From contig NZ_SRUZ01000001.1 of NCBI RefSeq assembly GCF_004791165.1, forward strand, positions 168,382-232,381: a stretch of 64,000 bases of DNA, written 5' to 3'. Below are positions 47,803-57,805 of the stretch, in pieces; the stretch's first letter is position 1, and each line of letters begins with the position of its first letter. The notes below the pieces were generated by a model. It worked only from the letters and a program-made list of their open reading frames with translations, made no database searches and was not told where the DNA came from. The translations under genes and the position numbers were made by a program. Origin of the DNA: Mesorhizobium sp. M8A.F.Ca.ET.218.01.1.1. GTDB lineage: Bacteria; Pseudomonadota; Alphaproteobacteria; Rhizobiales; Rhizobiaceae.

Positions 47803-48756
47803 TCAATTAGGCGAAGGCACTCCGGTGACCCCAGCCCGCTGCGGCCGCGCCTGGCGTTTGAATTCGAGCCCGATATGGACAAGCAGCGCCGTGACCACCA
47901 CCGCGCCGCCTATGATGGTGCGCCCGGACGGCACCTCGGAATGGATGAGCCAGACCCATATCGGCCCCAGGATCGGCTCGAACGTGCCGAGCAGTGCCGC
48001 GATCGCCGCCGGGATCAGGCGCGCGCCGGTGGCGAAGAAAGCAAGGCCAAGGCCGAGATTGACCACACCAAAGACGAAGAGAAAGCCCATGTCGCCGGCC
48101 GATACCGTGAAGGTCGAGGCCTGCGAGGCAGCGAAGCCCGCGGCCAGGATCGTGCCGAGACAGGTCGCCGGCGTCATGCGCACGCTGGAGAAGCGCCGGG
48201 TGATGACGGTGGCGGTCGAGAACATGAATGCGATCAGCAGCGCCAGTCCGTCGCCTATGGGCGAGACGGAGCCGTCAAGAGATTCAGACACCATGATGGC
48301 GACGCCGGCGATGACGGCGGCAATCGCCATCCAGGTTGCGACGGTTACTCTTTCGCGAAACAGCGCCCAGGCAAACAGGGCCGCCAGGAGCGGCACGCCA
48401 GCCTGCATCAGGAGGATATTGGCGACTGTGGTATAGGCAAGCGCCACGACGAACGAGGTCGACGCAATGGCGAAGCAGAATCCCACCGCAATGCCCGGCA
48501 GGCCCATGTCCCGGAACGACTTCACCATGCCGCGCCAGCCGTCACGCCAGGCCATGAAGCAGAGCAGGAAGGCGGCAGCCCAGACTGAGCGCCAGAAGAT
48601 AACCGTCCAGCTGTCGCCAACGCTGATGAAGCGGGCGATGGTGCCGCCGAAACTCCACATCAGCGCCGACAGGAAGACCAGCAGCATGCCGACGCGTTCC
48701 TCGCGCGGCGAGACTGTCGCGGTAGCAAGGCCGGGCGATGATGCTGTGTCTGTCAT
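47803..48756 (-). CDS. EamA/DMT-superfamily transporter
   Basis: A 317-residue drug/metabolite transporter with ten hydrophobic segments in two EamA repeats (first starting LLVFLSALMWSFGGTIARFI, second LALLIAFMFSTATVITRRFS). Family members usually export amino acids, nucleobases or other metabolites; the substrate is unknown. The C-terminus is basic (EFKRQARPQR). Gap of 135 bp to the ScfR-type regulator gene on the same strand, so co-transcription is possible but not shown. Confidence 0.88.
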   Translation of the reverse strand: MTDTASSPGLATATVSPREERVGMLLVFLSALMWSFGGTIARFISVGDSWTVIFWRSVWAAAFLLCFMAWRDGWRGMVKSFRDMGLPGIAVGFCFAIASTSFVVALAYTTVANILLMQAGVPLLAALFAWALFRERVTVATWMAIAAVIAGVAIMVSESLDGSVSPIGDGLALLIAFMFSTATVITRRFSSVRMTPATCLGTILAAGFAASQASTFTVSAGDMGFLFVFGVVNLGLGLAFFATGARLIPAAIAALLGTFEPILGPIWVWLIHSEVPSGRTIIGGAVVVTALLVHIGLEFKRQARPQRAGVTGVPSPN

Positions 48757-48891
48757 GGCGCGACTGTCGAGCTTTTGTGGACGGGACGATGCGCAAGGGG
48801 CGACAATAAACTGCTCTGTTCGCGTAACGCAAAGACTTGGGCCGCGGGTGATCCAGAGACCGGCGACGATTGTGGCACCTTTGCTGCAGCG

Positions 48892-50337
48892 TTACTGGAA
48901 ATCGAACGCGCTCAGGCCGGTCACCATCTCGTCGAGGCCGAGCGGTCTGGTCACCGGCGGCTCTGCGCGCGCCAGGCAGCCGACACGCTCGCAAAGCCGG
49001 CAGGCCGGGCCGACTGGCGTCGCCGCGATGCCCGCCCCTACCTTTGCACCGACTGCCGTGCCGGGCAGGGCCGCACCATAGACCATGTCGTCGCGAAAGC
49101 CGATGTCGCAGCCGAGCAGCAGTGCCGTGCGGCGCGGGCGTTCGGAGAACGCTCCTTGCGGCCCCTCCAGGGTGCGGGCCATGCATAGGAACTCGGCGCC
49201 GTCGGGCATTTCCACCGCCTCGACGAAGATCTGGCCGGGCTGGGTGAAGGCGACATGCACGGGCAGCTTGGGACAGCCGCCGCCAAACCGGCTTTGCGGA
49301 AACCCCTGGCTGCCGGCCTTGCGAAAGCGGTTTCCGGCATTGTCGACCTCCAGCATGAAGAAGGGCACGCCAGAAGCCCCTGGCCGCTGCAGCATGGTCA
49401 GCCGGTTTGCCGCTTGCTCGAAGGAAACGCCAAAGCGCGAGCGCAGGACGTCGATGTCGTAACGTGAGCGAATAGCCGCCGCGTGAAAGGGCTGATAGGG
49501 CATCATCAGCGCATGGGCGGCATAGCGGCCGAGTTCGAAGCGGGCAAGGCGGCGCGCCTCGTCCGTGGCCAGTCTCAGCGCCTGAATCTCGCCGGCGACC
49601 GCGACCGTCATGCGGATCAGGCAGGCCTCCATCGCGACTTCACGCAACTGGTCGAAAGGCGACAGGCGCTCGGAAAGGAACAGGCGCTGCGAATGGCGGT
49701 CGTAGCGACGGCGCCAGTTCGGCATGGTGGCGACCGGCAGAACCTTGACCACGATGCCGTATTCGCGCTTCAGCCATGCCTTCAAGGCGCCAGACAGGTC
49801 GTCACCGGGATCAAGCACCGAGGTGAACGCCTCGGCCTCTTCCTCGAGTGAGGAAAAATGGTTCGGTCGCCGCTCGAAAATCTCGTGCACCTCGTCGATC
49901 GGCAGGCGGGCGCCGGAGAGCGCGGTCGCCCGCCCTTCGCGCGCCAGAAGCTCGTTGAGGTCGGACAGCCGCTCGGCCTGCTCGCGATAGGCGCGGAACA
50001 GTTTTATCACCGCGGCGGAGGCATTGGGCGCCGCCTCGGCAAGCTCGATCAGTTCCTGGTCTCCCGGCAGTTCGCCGACAAGCAACGGATCGGAGAACAC
50101 CTCCTTCAGGGCAGCGACCGAGCCCCTCGCCTCGCCCTGCAGCTCATGCGGATCGACCTTGTAGACGGAGGCCAGCTTCAGGATCAGTTGCACCGTCAGC
50201 GGCCGCTGGTTGCGCTCGATCAGATTGAGGTAGGACGGCGAGATGCCGAGCCCCTCGGCCATCGCCGTCTGGGTCAGGCCTTTGGCGCTGCGGATGCGGC
50301 GAATACGCGGCCCGGCGAAAATCTTCTGATCAGCCAT
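48892..50337 (-). CDS. ScfR/RamB-type XRE regulator of glyoxylate metabolism
   Basis: A 481-residue regulator. An N-terminal XRE helix-turn-helix (residues 8-62, IRRIRSAKGLTQTAMAEGLG and SPSYLNLIERNQRPLTV) precedes an IrrE-like/ImmA central region (SRYDIDVLRSRFGVSFEQAA) and the C-terminal DUF2083 domain with conserved Cys (GGCPKLPVH, CRLCERVGCLAR). These match the short-chain fatty acyl-CoA regulators (ScfR) and RamB, which control isocitrate lyase and acetate/propionate genes. The Cys residues may bind metal. It is divergent from aceA with a 237-bp gap that holds a repeated motif. Regulation of aceA is inferred from family and position. Confidence 0.9.
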   Translation of the reverse strand: MADQKIFAGPRIRRIRSAKGLTQTAMAEGLGISPSYLNLIERNQRPLTVQLILKLASVYKVDPHELQGEARGSVAALKEVFSDPLLVGELPGDQELIELAEAAPNASAAVIKLFRAYREQAERLSDLNELLAREGRATALSGARLPIDEVHEIFERRPNHFSSLEEEAEAFTSVLDPGDDLSGALKAWLKREYGIVVKVLPVATMPNWRRRYDRHSQRLFLSERLSPFDQLREVAMEACLIRMTVAVAGEIQALRLATDEARRLARFELGRYAAHALMMPYQPFHAAAIRSRYDIDVLRSRFGVSFEQAANRLTMLQRPGASGVPFFMLEVDNAGNRFRKAGSQGFPQSRFGGGCPKLPVHVAFTQPGQIFVEAVEMPDGAEFLCMARTLEGPQGAFSERPRRTALLLGCDIGFRDDMVYGAALPGTAVGAKVGAGIAATPVGPACRLCERVGCLARAEPPVTRPLGLDEMVTGLSAFDFQ

Positions 50338-50346
50338 CGACTATCC

Positions 50347-50416
50347 TTGACAAGATTTACACGAGATCCGCCGCAATCCCAAAGCCGCTTTCCTTTACAG
50401 GATTGACAAATTTACA
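50347..50416. promoter_or_regulatory. Repeated TTGACAA-ATTTACA motif, candidate regulator operator
   Basis: TTGACAAGATTTACA (50347-50361) and TTGACAAATTTACA (50403-50416) are near-identical direct repeats 56 bp apart, between the ScfR-type gene and aceA. Further TTTACA copies occur at about 50394 (CTTTACAGG) and, inverted, at about 50500 (TGTAAATT). The first lies ten bases before the regulator start, suiting autoregulation. Confidence 0.5.
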
Positions 50417-50574
50417 GTGCCTTCCTGTCAAACACAACACAGATTTTCTCTTATATCCGACCGGTTTTAATAATTTTTCTGGCTCATCTCGCGCCGAAAT
50501 GTAAATTCAGTCACATAGAAGCGCCCCCAACAAATTGGCGCGCAGACATCATACAGAACCCTCCGGAGTGACCA

Positions 50575-51864
<1,290 letters not shown>

Positions 51865-51925
51865 GTTCGCAAAAAGACGACCAACAGAGGAACGCCCGAG
51901 AGGGCAAGGACATAGGAGAAGACCA

Positions 51926-52168
51926 ATGGCATCGATAAGCCGTGTCAAGGAACGGGCGGAAGAGCAATCGACCACGATGAGCGTCGACCAGCAGGCGACG
52001 ATCCGCATGCTGGCTAACGATCTGCACAGGCTGAACCAGTCGGTGATGAAGGCCGTCGAGGCGGGCGTCTCGGTGGAGCTCGTGCGCTCTGCAAGGCACC
52101 ATGGCGGCGACGGCAATTGGGGCGATCTGCTGATCCCGGTGATCGTCACGCAGCAGAGCCACAGCTGA
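51926..52168 (+). CDS. Small conserved-looking protein downstream of aceA
   Basis: An 80-residue protein, MASISRVKERAEEQSTTMSV onward, with a helix QQATIRMLANDLHRLNQSVM and a C-terminal HHGGDGNWGDLLIPVIVTQQ. No known domain. The ribosome-binding site AGGAGAAGACC is strong, and it lies 61 bp after aceA in the same transcript, ending before the terminator at 52191. A role tied to isocitrate lyase is suggested only by position. Confidence 0.75.
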   Translation: MASISRVKERAEEQSTTMSVDQQATIRMLANDLHRLNQSVMKAVEAGVSVELVRSARHHGGDGNWGDLLIPVIVTQQSHS

Positions 52169-52190
52169 TCGGAAATGGTCCAGGCGACCC

Positions 52191-52230
52191 TTCACCTGCG
52201 CAATGTATGCGCAGGTGAATTTTATTTTTA
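52191..52230 (+). terminator. Intrinsic terminator after the aceA operon
   Basis: TTCACCTGCGCA, loop ATGTA, TGCGCAGGTGAA (12-bp perfect stem), then TTTTATTTTTA. Lies 22 bp after the stop of the 80-residue gene. Confidence 0.92.
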
Positions 52231-52407
52231 CGTAACCAAGCCATGGACAGAGCAGTACAGTACTGTTGCTTGAATCCACTGTTGTGGAGAGTGCCATCCG
52301 GTTCTTTTATTTCAACTTGACATAGGGTCCGATCTCACGCCAATTGTCGCCCAGATTCAACTCTGCATTGAAATAGGGGCGAACTCCTTGGCCGACTTGG
52401 GTGCCCC

Positions 52408-52851
52408 GTGAAACGAGACGGCGAGACCGCAAAACATGTGAATCTGGTGACCCGGGATTCAAGTACCGAGACGATCCACGATCTCTCCCGGGTGCTTGTC
52501 GTCGGGAAGTCGCCGATCAACCGGGTCGTGGTATCGAAGATCGTCGAGCGATCCGGGCTCAGACCAATCTCGGAACCGCCTGATATCGCGGCGAAAACCT
52601 TGCGAACGCTGGTGCCGGGAGCGATTGTGCTCGACGGCGGCCCCGACAACAAGGATTGCGACAACCTGATGCCCGGCATCGAAAAATTGCGCCGGGCCTC
52701 GGGCAAATCGCTTCCTCCCGTGATCCTGCTTTCAACCAAGAACGGCACGCCGGAGAGCCTTGGCCTGGCGAATATCATCGATGCGGTGGTGGCCAAGCCG
52801 ATCACGCCCGAACGGCTGCAACCGGTGATCGATCGTCTGATCAGCCGCTGA
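52408..52851 (+). CDS. Atypical receiver-domain (CheY-like) protein
   Basis: A 147-residue protein with the fold pattern of a response-regulator receiver: VLVVGKSPINRVVVSKIVER at the first strand and helix, GAIVLDGGPDNKDCDNLM with the presumed phospho-Asp, PPVILLSTKNG, and VVAKPITPERLQPVIDRL with the conserved Lys-Pro. The acidic pair that binds Mg2+ at the first loop is replaced (VGKS), so phosphorylation may be weak or absent. It has no output domain. It starts with GTG at 52408, without a strong ribosome-binding site; alternative starts downstream would cut the first strand. Partner kinase unknown. Confidence 0.75.
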   Translation: MKRDGETAKHVNLVTRDSSTETIHDLSRVLVVGKSPINRVVVSKIVERSGLRPISEPPDIAAKTLRTLVPGAIVLDGGPDNKDCDNLMPGIEKLRRASGKSLPPVILLSTKNGTPESLGLANIIDAVVAKPITPERLQPVIDRLISR

Positions 52852-52924
52852 GGCAATTGCGGGAAAGTCGTGCAGCGGTTTTTCCCTCCGGAATTATGCA
52901 AAAAGCAAATAATCGAAGTCGCGA

Positions 52925-53641
52925 TCAGCCCGGCTTCGCGATGCTTTCTATCAGTTCCGGCAATTGGCCGAGATCCGATATCTGGCGGAAACGCGGCTCG
53001 GCAACTGGCGCCTCGACGTGTTCGAGCACCCAGGTCAGTTCGTGTGGCACATGGACACCCCAGCCTCCGGCCTCGATGGCGGGCACCACGTCCGACTTCA
53101 GCGAATTGCCGACCATCATGCTCCTTGCAGGACCATCGCCATGGCGGTTGAAAAGGCGCGCATAAGTCGCGGCGGTCTTGTCGCTGACGATCTCGACGGC
53201 GTCGAACAGGTCGCCCAGACCGGAGCCGACCAGCTTGCGCTCCTGATCAAACAGATCGCCCTTGGTGATCAGGACGAGGCGGAAGGTGCCGGCGAGTTTC
53301 TCGACCGTCTCGCGTGCATGCGGCAACGGCTCGATCGGATGGCGCAGCATCTCGCGGCCGGCGTCCAGAATCTCCGCTATGACCGAAGCCGGTACGCGCC
53401 CGTCGGTGACCTCGATCGCCGTTTCGATCATCGAGAGCGTAAATCCCTTGATCCCGAAACCATAGATCGCAAGGTTGCGCCTCTCGGCCTCCAACAGCCG
53501 CGCCGATATCTGCTTTTCCTCGCCATGATCGGCCAGCATGGCGGCAAAGCGCTTTTCTGTCGTGCGGAAGAATTGTTCGTTCTGCCAAAGCGTGTCGTCG
53601 GCATCAAAGCCGATCGTGGTCAGTTCGCTGCTGGTTCGCAT
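52925..53641 (-). CDS. HAD-superfamily hydrolase
   Basis: A 238-residue HAD hydrolase (YjjG/PGP-like cap type). Motif I is TIGFDADDTLW with the nucleophile Asp and general acid Asp, motif II VLITKGD, motif III Lys in SDKTAATY, and motif IV MMVGNSLKSDVVPAIEAGG. It dephosphorylates a small phosphorylated metabolite, not identified. Divergent from puuA across 148 bp, and convergent with the receiver gene. Confidence 0.88.
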   Translation of the reverse strand: MRTSSELTTIGFDADDTLWQNEQFFRTTEKRFAAMLADHGEEKQISARLLEAERRNLAIYGFGIKGFTLSMIETAIEVTDGRVPASVIAEILDAGREMLRHPIEPLPHARETVEKLAGTFRLVLITKGDLFDQERKLVGSGLGDLFDAVEIVSDKTAATYARLFNRHGDGPARSMMVGNSLKSDVVPAIEAGGWGVHVPHELTWVLEHVEAPVAEPRFRQISDLGQLPELIESIAKPG

Positions 53642-53789
53642 CGCCGGCTTCTCGATTGCGGGAAGGGGCCAAACCTAAGCCGACCGGCAGGCGGTTTTCA
53701 ACCTGCACCGGCAATTGCCGGCGGCGGCTCCCCTTCCCTTCCATCACGCGGCACGGCTATACTCCGAAATCCGCAACCCAATCTGGTGA

Positions 53790-55226
53790 ATGATGCCGCC
53801 TGCAAAAAAGGAAGTCCGTCCGTCGAGCCGCGGAGGACGGGCGCGCACGCCTGCCTTTGTGAAAAACCTGCGTGGTGTGAAGAACTGGAAGGAAGTCAGC
53901 GATTGGCTGGAATGGCGCGGCATCGAGGATATCGAATGCATCACGCCTGATCAGGCCGGCGTGGCGCGCGGCAAGATGATGCCGTCGAAGAAATTCACCT
54001 CCAACACCTCACTGGCGCTGCCCTCGGCCGTCTTCATGACGACGATTTCCGGCGGCTATCCAGAGGACGGCAACGGCTTCCACTATCCGGAAGACGACGG
54101 CGACCTCAAGCTGATGCCGGACCTGTCGACGCTGACAGTGGTGCCATGGGAAGAAGACCCGACGGCGGCCGTCATCTGCGACCTCGTCCACCAGGATGGC
54201 CGTTCGGTCGAGTTCACGCCGCGCAATGTGCTGAAGCGCGTCATTGCCGCCTACGACAGACTTGGGTTGAAGCCGGTCGTCGCGCCCGAGATCGAGTTCT
54301 ACCTCGTGCGCAAGAATCCAGACCCGGACTATCCGTTGACCCCGCCCGTCGGCCGCTCCGGGCGCGCGATCGGCGGCGGCGCCGGCTATTCGATCGCCGG
54401 CGTCAACGAGTTCGACGAACTGATCGACGACATCTACCATTTCTCCGAAAGCCAGGGGCTGGAGATCGACACGCTCATCCACGAAGAGGGCGCCGGCCAG
54501 CTCGAGATCAATCTGCGCCATGGCGACCCGGTCGAACTTGCCGACCAGGTGTTCATGTTCAAGCGCACCATCCGTGAGGCGGCTCTCAAGCACGAGATCT
54601 ACGCGACCTTCATGGCCAAGCCGATCCAGGGCCAACCGGGCTCGGCCATGCATATCCACCAGTCGATCATCGACAAGAAGACGGGCAGGAACATCTTTTC
54701 GGCCGAGGATGGTTCCGAAACCGAGGATTTTTTCCATTTCATCGGCGGCATGCAGAAGCACGTGCCGAACGCGTTGGTGATGTTCGCGCCCTACGTCAAT
54801 TCCTACCGGCGGCTGACGCAGGCGGCATCGGCTCCCGTAAACAACAAATGGGGCTACGACAACCGCACCACGGCGTTCCGCGTGCCGCGTTCGGACCCCG
54901 CGGCGCGGCGCGTCGAGAACCGCATTCCGTCCTCCGACGCCAATCCCTACCTGGCACTTGCAGCCTCGCTCGCCTGCGGGCTGATCGGCATCACCAGGAA
55001 GATCAAGGCCGAGCCACCGGTGCTGACGACCGCCAACGCCGACGAGATCGACCTGCCGCGCAGCCTGCTCGAAGCGGTCGACCTGTTCGAAGGCGACGAG
55101 GAACTCTGCGCGTTGCTGGGCAAGTCCTTCGCCGCCACCTATGCGGCGATCAAACGTGCGGAATTCGAAACGTTCATGGAAGTGATCAGTCCGTGGGAGA
55201 GGGAGTATTTGTTGCTCAACGTCTGA
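53790..55226 (+). CDS. puuA: Glutamine synthetase family protein, probable gamma-glutamylputrescine synthetase
   Basis: A 478-residue GS-fold ligase. The N-terminal beta-grasp part is followed by the catalytic domain with VVAPEIEFYLVRKNPDP, LEINLRHGDPVELADQVFMF, and AKPIQGQPGSAMHIHQSI (Mg/ATP binding), plus NNKWGYDNRTTAFRVPRSDP, typical of PuuA-type enzymes rather than GlnA. It would ligate putrescine to glutamate. The adenylylation Tyr site of GlnA is absent. ATG 53790 or 53793 may be the start. It is 6 bp before puuB, with matching putrescine import by potFGHI, so the pathway assignment is good, though other gamma-glutamyl amines are possible. Confidence 0.88.
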   Translation: MMPPAKKEVRPSSRGGRARTPAFVKNLRGVKNWKEVSDWLEWRGIEDIECITPDQAGVARGKMMPSKKFTSNTSLALPSAVFMTTISGGYPEDGNGFHYPEDDGDLKLMPDLSTLTVVPWEEDPTAAVICDLVHQDGRSVEFTPRNVLKRVIAAYDRLGLKPVVAPEIEFYLVRKNPDPDYPLTPPVGRSGRAIGGGAGYSIAGVNEFDELIDDIYHFSESQGLEIDTLIHEEGAGQLEINLRHGDPVELADQVFMFKRTIREAALKHEIYATFMAKPIQGQPGSAMHIHQSIIDKKTGRNIFSAEDGSETEDFFHFIGGMQKHVPNALVMFAPYVNSYRRLTQAASAPVNNKWGYDNRTTAFRVPRSDPAARRVENRIPSSDANPYLALAASLACGLIGITRKIKAEPPVLTTANADEIDLPRSLLEAVDLFEGDEELCALLGKSFAATYAAIKRAEFETFMEVISPWEREYLLLNV

Positions 55227-55232
55227 CCAGTC

Positions 55233-56519
55233 ATGAACTATCAATCCCCAATTTCTCCTGGCCGCTCCTGGTATGAGGACACGGCCGGCCCACGGCCTGA
55301 ATATCCGGTGCTCGATGGCGACCGGACCTGCGATGTCGTCATCATCGGTGGCGGCTTTACCGGCCTGTCGGCAGCGATTCATTTGGCCAAGGCCGGAGCG
55401 GACGTGGTGCTGATCGAGGCGCATCGCTTCGGCGACGGCGCTTCCGGGCGCAATGGCGGCCAGCTCGGCACCGGCCAACGCGCCTGGGCGGAGGATCTCG
55501 AGGCCGAATATGGCCTTTCCCGCGCCAAGGCGCTGTTCGATCTTGCCGAAGAGGCCAAAGCCCACCTGCTCGAATTCGCCGCCATCAACCAGATCGATAT
55601 CGACTACATACCGGGTCAGCTTTCGGTTGCGCACAAGCCGCGCTATGTCGACGACTACAAGGCGCATGCCGAAATCATGGCCGGCCGTTTCTCCTACCCG
55701 CACATCTCATTCATGGATGCGAAGGAGACCGCGGAGCGGCTGGGTTCGAGCGCCTATTTCGGCGGCACGCGCGACACCGGCACCGGCCATATCCATCCGA
55801 TGAAACTGGTGATCGGCACGGCGCGGGTAGCGGCACAAGCCGGCGCGCACCTGTTCGAAGCGACGCCATCAACCGGCATCATCTCCGCCGGCGGCAAGGT
55901 CAGGGTTTCCACGCCCAGAGGTACGGTGACGGCGGAGAAATGCCTGATCGCGGTCAATGCCTATGGCGGAACGCTCGAGCCGGTGAGTGCCGCGCACATC
56001 ATGCCGATAGGATCCTTCATCGGCGCGACCGTGCCGCTGGGGTCGGAGTCGAAAGTGCTGCCAGGGGGCGAATCGGTCGACGATTCCCGTTTCGTCGTGC
56101 GCTATTTCCGCAAATCCCGGGATGGCCGGCTGCTGTTCGGCGGACGCGAGGTCTATGGCGTCAACGATCCAAAGGATATCCACATCCATATTCGCCGTCA
56201 GATCGCAGAGCTCTATCCGGCGCTGAGCGATGTCGAGATCACCCATGGCTGGGGCGGTTATGTCGGCATCACGGTGCCGAGAAAGCCGTTCGTGCGCGAA
56301 GTGATGCCGAATGTGATCTCGGCCGGCGGCTATTCGGGTCACGGCGTGATGCTGTCCAACTTCTTCGGCAAACTCTATGCCGAAACCGTCACAGGTAACC
56401 GCGACCGGCTGAAGCTGATCGAGGACCTGAAAATTCCGCCCTTTCCTGGCGGCCGCCGGTTCCGAGCGCCGCTGCTTTTCCTGGCGCTCAACTGGTTCGC
56501 GCTGCGCGACAGGATTTAA
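55233..56519 (+). CDS. puuB: FAD-dependent amine oxidoreductase, probable gamma-glutamylputrescine oxidase
   Basis: A 428-residue DAO-family flavoprotein. FAD motif CDVVIIGGGFTGLSAAIHLA near residue 33, then RFGDGASGRNGGQLGTGQRA, a DAO fingerprint shared by PuuB. The C-terminal HGWGGYVGITVPRKPFVREV and ISAGGYSGHGVMLSNFFGKL close the FAD site. PuuB oxidises gamma-glutamylputrescine to the aldehyde with H2O2 release. Co-transcribed with puuA. The next steps (puuC aldehyde dehydrogenase, puuD) are not adjacent; the ALDH at 18465-19955 is the only candidate in the window. Confidence 0.92.
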   Translation: MNYQSPISPGRSWYEDTAGPRPEYPVLDGDRTCDVVIIGGGFTGLSAAIHLAKAGADVVLIEAHRFGDGASGRNGGQLGTGQRAWAEDLEAEYGLSRAKALFDLAEEAKAHLLEFAAINQIDIDYIPGQLSVAHKPRYVDDYKAHAEIMAGRFSYPHISFMDAKETAERLGSSAYFGGTRDTGTGHIHPMKLVIGTARVAAQAGAHLFEATPSTGIISAGGKVRVSTPRGTVTAEKCLIAVNAYGGTLEPVSAAHIMPIGSFIGATVPLGSESKVLPGGESVDDSRFVVRYFRKSRDGRLLFGGREVYGVNDPKDIHIHIRRQIAELYPALSDVEITHGWGGYVGITVPRKPFVREVMPNVISAGGYSGHGVMLSNFFGKLYAETVTGNRDRLKLIEDLKIPPFPGGRRFRAPLLFLALNWFALRDRI

Positions 56520-56889
56520 TGCGTCGCGCAAAAGTGCCCTCGCCCAGGACGAACGACGAGCATCAAAACAGATCTAAAGTGCGTTGTTATAAGTCCGGTT
56601 CGAGGCGACGTGCTTCAGGCAGGGATCGGATCGCCGTCATCTGATGCGATCACGATCTCATGTAATATTGTAATATCCATGTAACATTTGTTGCCCGGGC
56701 GACACATTGCGGAATTGCCGGCGAAGGCGCAGAATCCTCGGTAATGGCGTACTGATGCCACAATCGCGGACGAAAGGTCCGCATCTGGGCGATTGTTCGG
56801 GGATTGTTGCGGGCCTGCCCGCGTTTTGGGACCGATGCTGATCGAACGCATGATTTGCGAGATTTGATCGAAAGAACACCGGCCCGCTT
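56520..56889. other. Intergenic region before the SH3 protein gene
   Basis: About 370 bp. An AT-rich patch (56658-56690) has three spaced copies of TGTAA(T/C): TGTAATATTGTAATATCC then ATGTAACA, a possible operator with unknown protein. Otherwise no gene, repeat or terminator is evident. Confidence 0.35.
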
Positions 56890-57786
56890 ATGGAGGTGGC
56901 AAGAGTGAGAGAGCCCTTCAGTTTCGGTGCTCCGGAACGTCGGCGCTTTGCCATGCAGTTCGGCTATGACATGCGCCCGTCATTCTGGCAGGGTGTCCGT
57001 TCGAACTCGCACCTGGTCATTGCCGCGGTCGGCACCGCCGCACTGCTTGGCGTTGCCGCGGTTGCACTCTGGCTGGCATTGCCGACCAGCGAGAGGCAAG
57101 CGGCCGCCAGCCCCGAGCAGAGCATTCCGGCCATTCCAGTGAAGACGACGAAAGTTTCCCCTTCGGGGACTACGGTCACCGCAGCTGCCGTGACACCGCA
57201 GGCGGAGCGCAAGTCCAGCCAGGTGTCACCGATCATGGCAGCGGCGGCGGGCAACATACAAGCGCTTGCGGCCAATGATCCCCGCTGGACCGGGGCACAG
57301 CCAAAGGCTGCCGCCGCGGCAGCTGATCCCGATCAAGCGGCTGCCCCCAGCCAGATAGCCAAGCAGCCCGAGCCGTTGCCTGACAAAACAGCGGCATTCG
57401 CCCAATCGTCTACCGATACCGATGCCACCGACGAGCTTGCCAAGGTCGCAGCGCCGAACCCGCCTGCGACAAGCAGCAATCCCGATGGCGCGCAGACCGC
57501 CGGCATTCCGGAGACGCAGCCGCAAGTACCGGAACAAAAACCTGCAAATGCACAAGGCGAAGATAACGCAGCCAAGGCGAAGCCGCGCAAGGTGGCTGCG
57601 GCGGGCAGCGGCCGTATTCTCAGGACTGTCACCATGCGCAGTGCTCCGAAGAAGGGCGCAGCCTCCATGGGCACGGTGCCTGCCCGGACTTCAGTGCAAC
57701 TGATGGGCTGCAAGCAGTGGTGCGAGATCGTCTACAACGGCAAGCACGGCTGGGTGTACAAGAGCTACGTCAAGCCCGACGCGTAA
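56890..57786 (+). CDS. Membrane-anchored SH3b-domain protein
   Basis: A 298-residue protein with a short cytoplasmic N-terminus, one membrane helix (residues 42-68, HLVIAAVGTAALLGVAAVAL) and a long Pro/Ala/Gln/Thr-rich periplasmic linker. The C-terminal bacterial SH3 domain (residues 240-296: RTVTMRSAPKKGAASMGTVP, SVQLMGCKQWCEIVYNGKHG, WVYKSYV) probably binds peptidoglycan, with a Cys pair near its core. Function inferred from architecture. Start ATG 56890. Convergent with the SDR gene, 19 bp between stops. Confidence 0.85.
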   Translation: MEVARVREPFSFGAPERRRFAMQFGYDMRPSFWQGVRSNSHLVIAAVGTAALLGVAAVALWLALPTSERQAAASPEQSIPAIPVKTTKVSPSGTTVTAAAVTPQAERKSSQVSPIMAAAAGNIQALAANDPRWTGAQPKAAAAAADPDQAAAPSQIAKQPEPLPDKTAAFAQSSTDTDATDELAKVAAPNPPATSSNPDGAQTAGIPETQPQVPEQKPANAQGEDNAAKAKPRKVAAAGSGRILRTVTMRSAPKKGAASMGTVPARTSVQLMGCKQWCEIVYNGKHGWVYKSYVKPDA

Positions 57787-57805
57787 TATCCGACGATCGC
57801 CGCAT

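Noticed and set aside
52250..52275. ACAGTACTGT palindrome before the receiver gene
   Set aside because: Only 10 bp and not extended; too short to call without conservation.
54009..55703. A 564-codon minus-strand frame antisense to puuA and puuB
   Set aside because: Covered by two well-supported plus-strand genes; the composition is typical of antisense frames.
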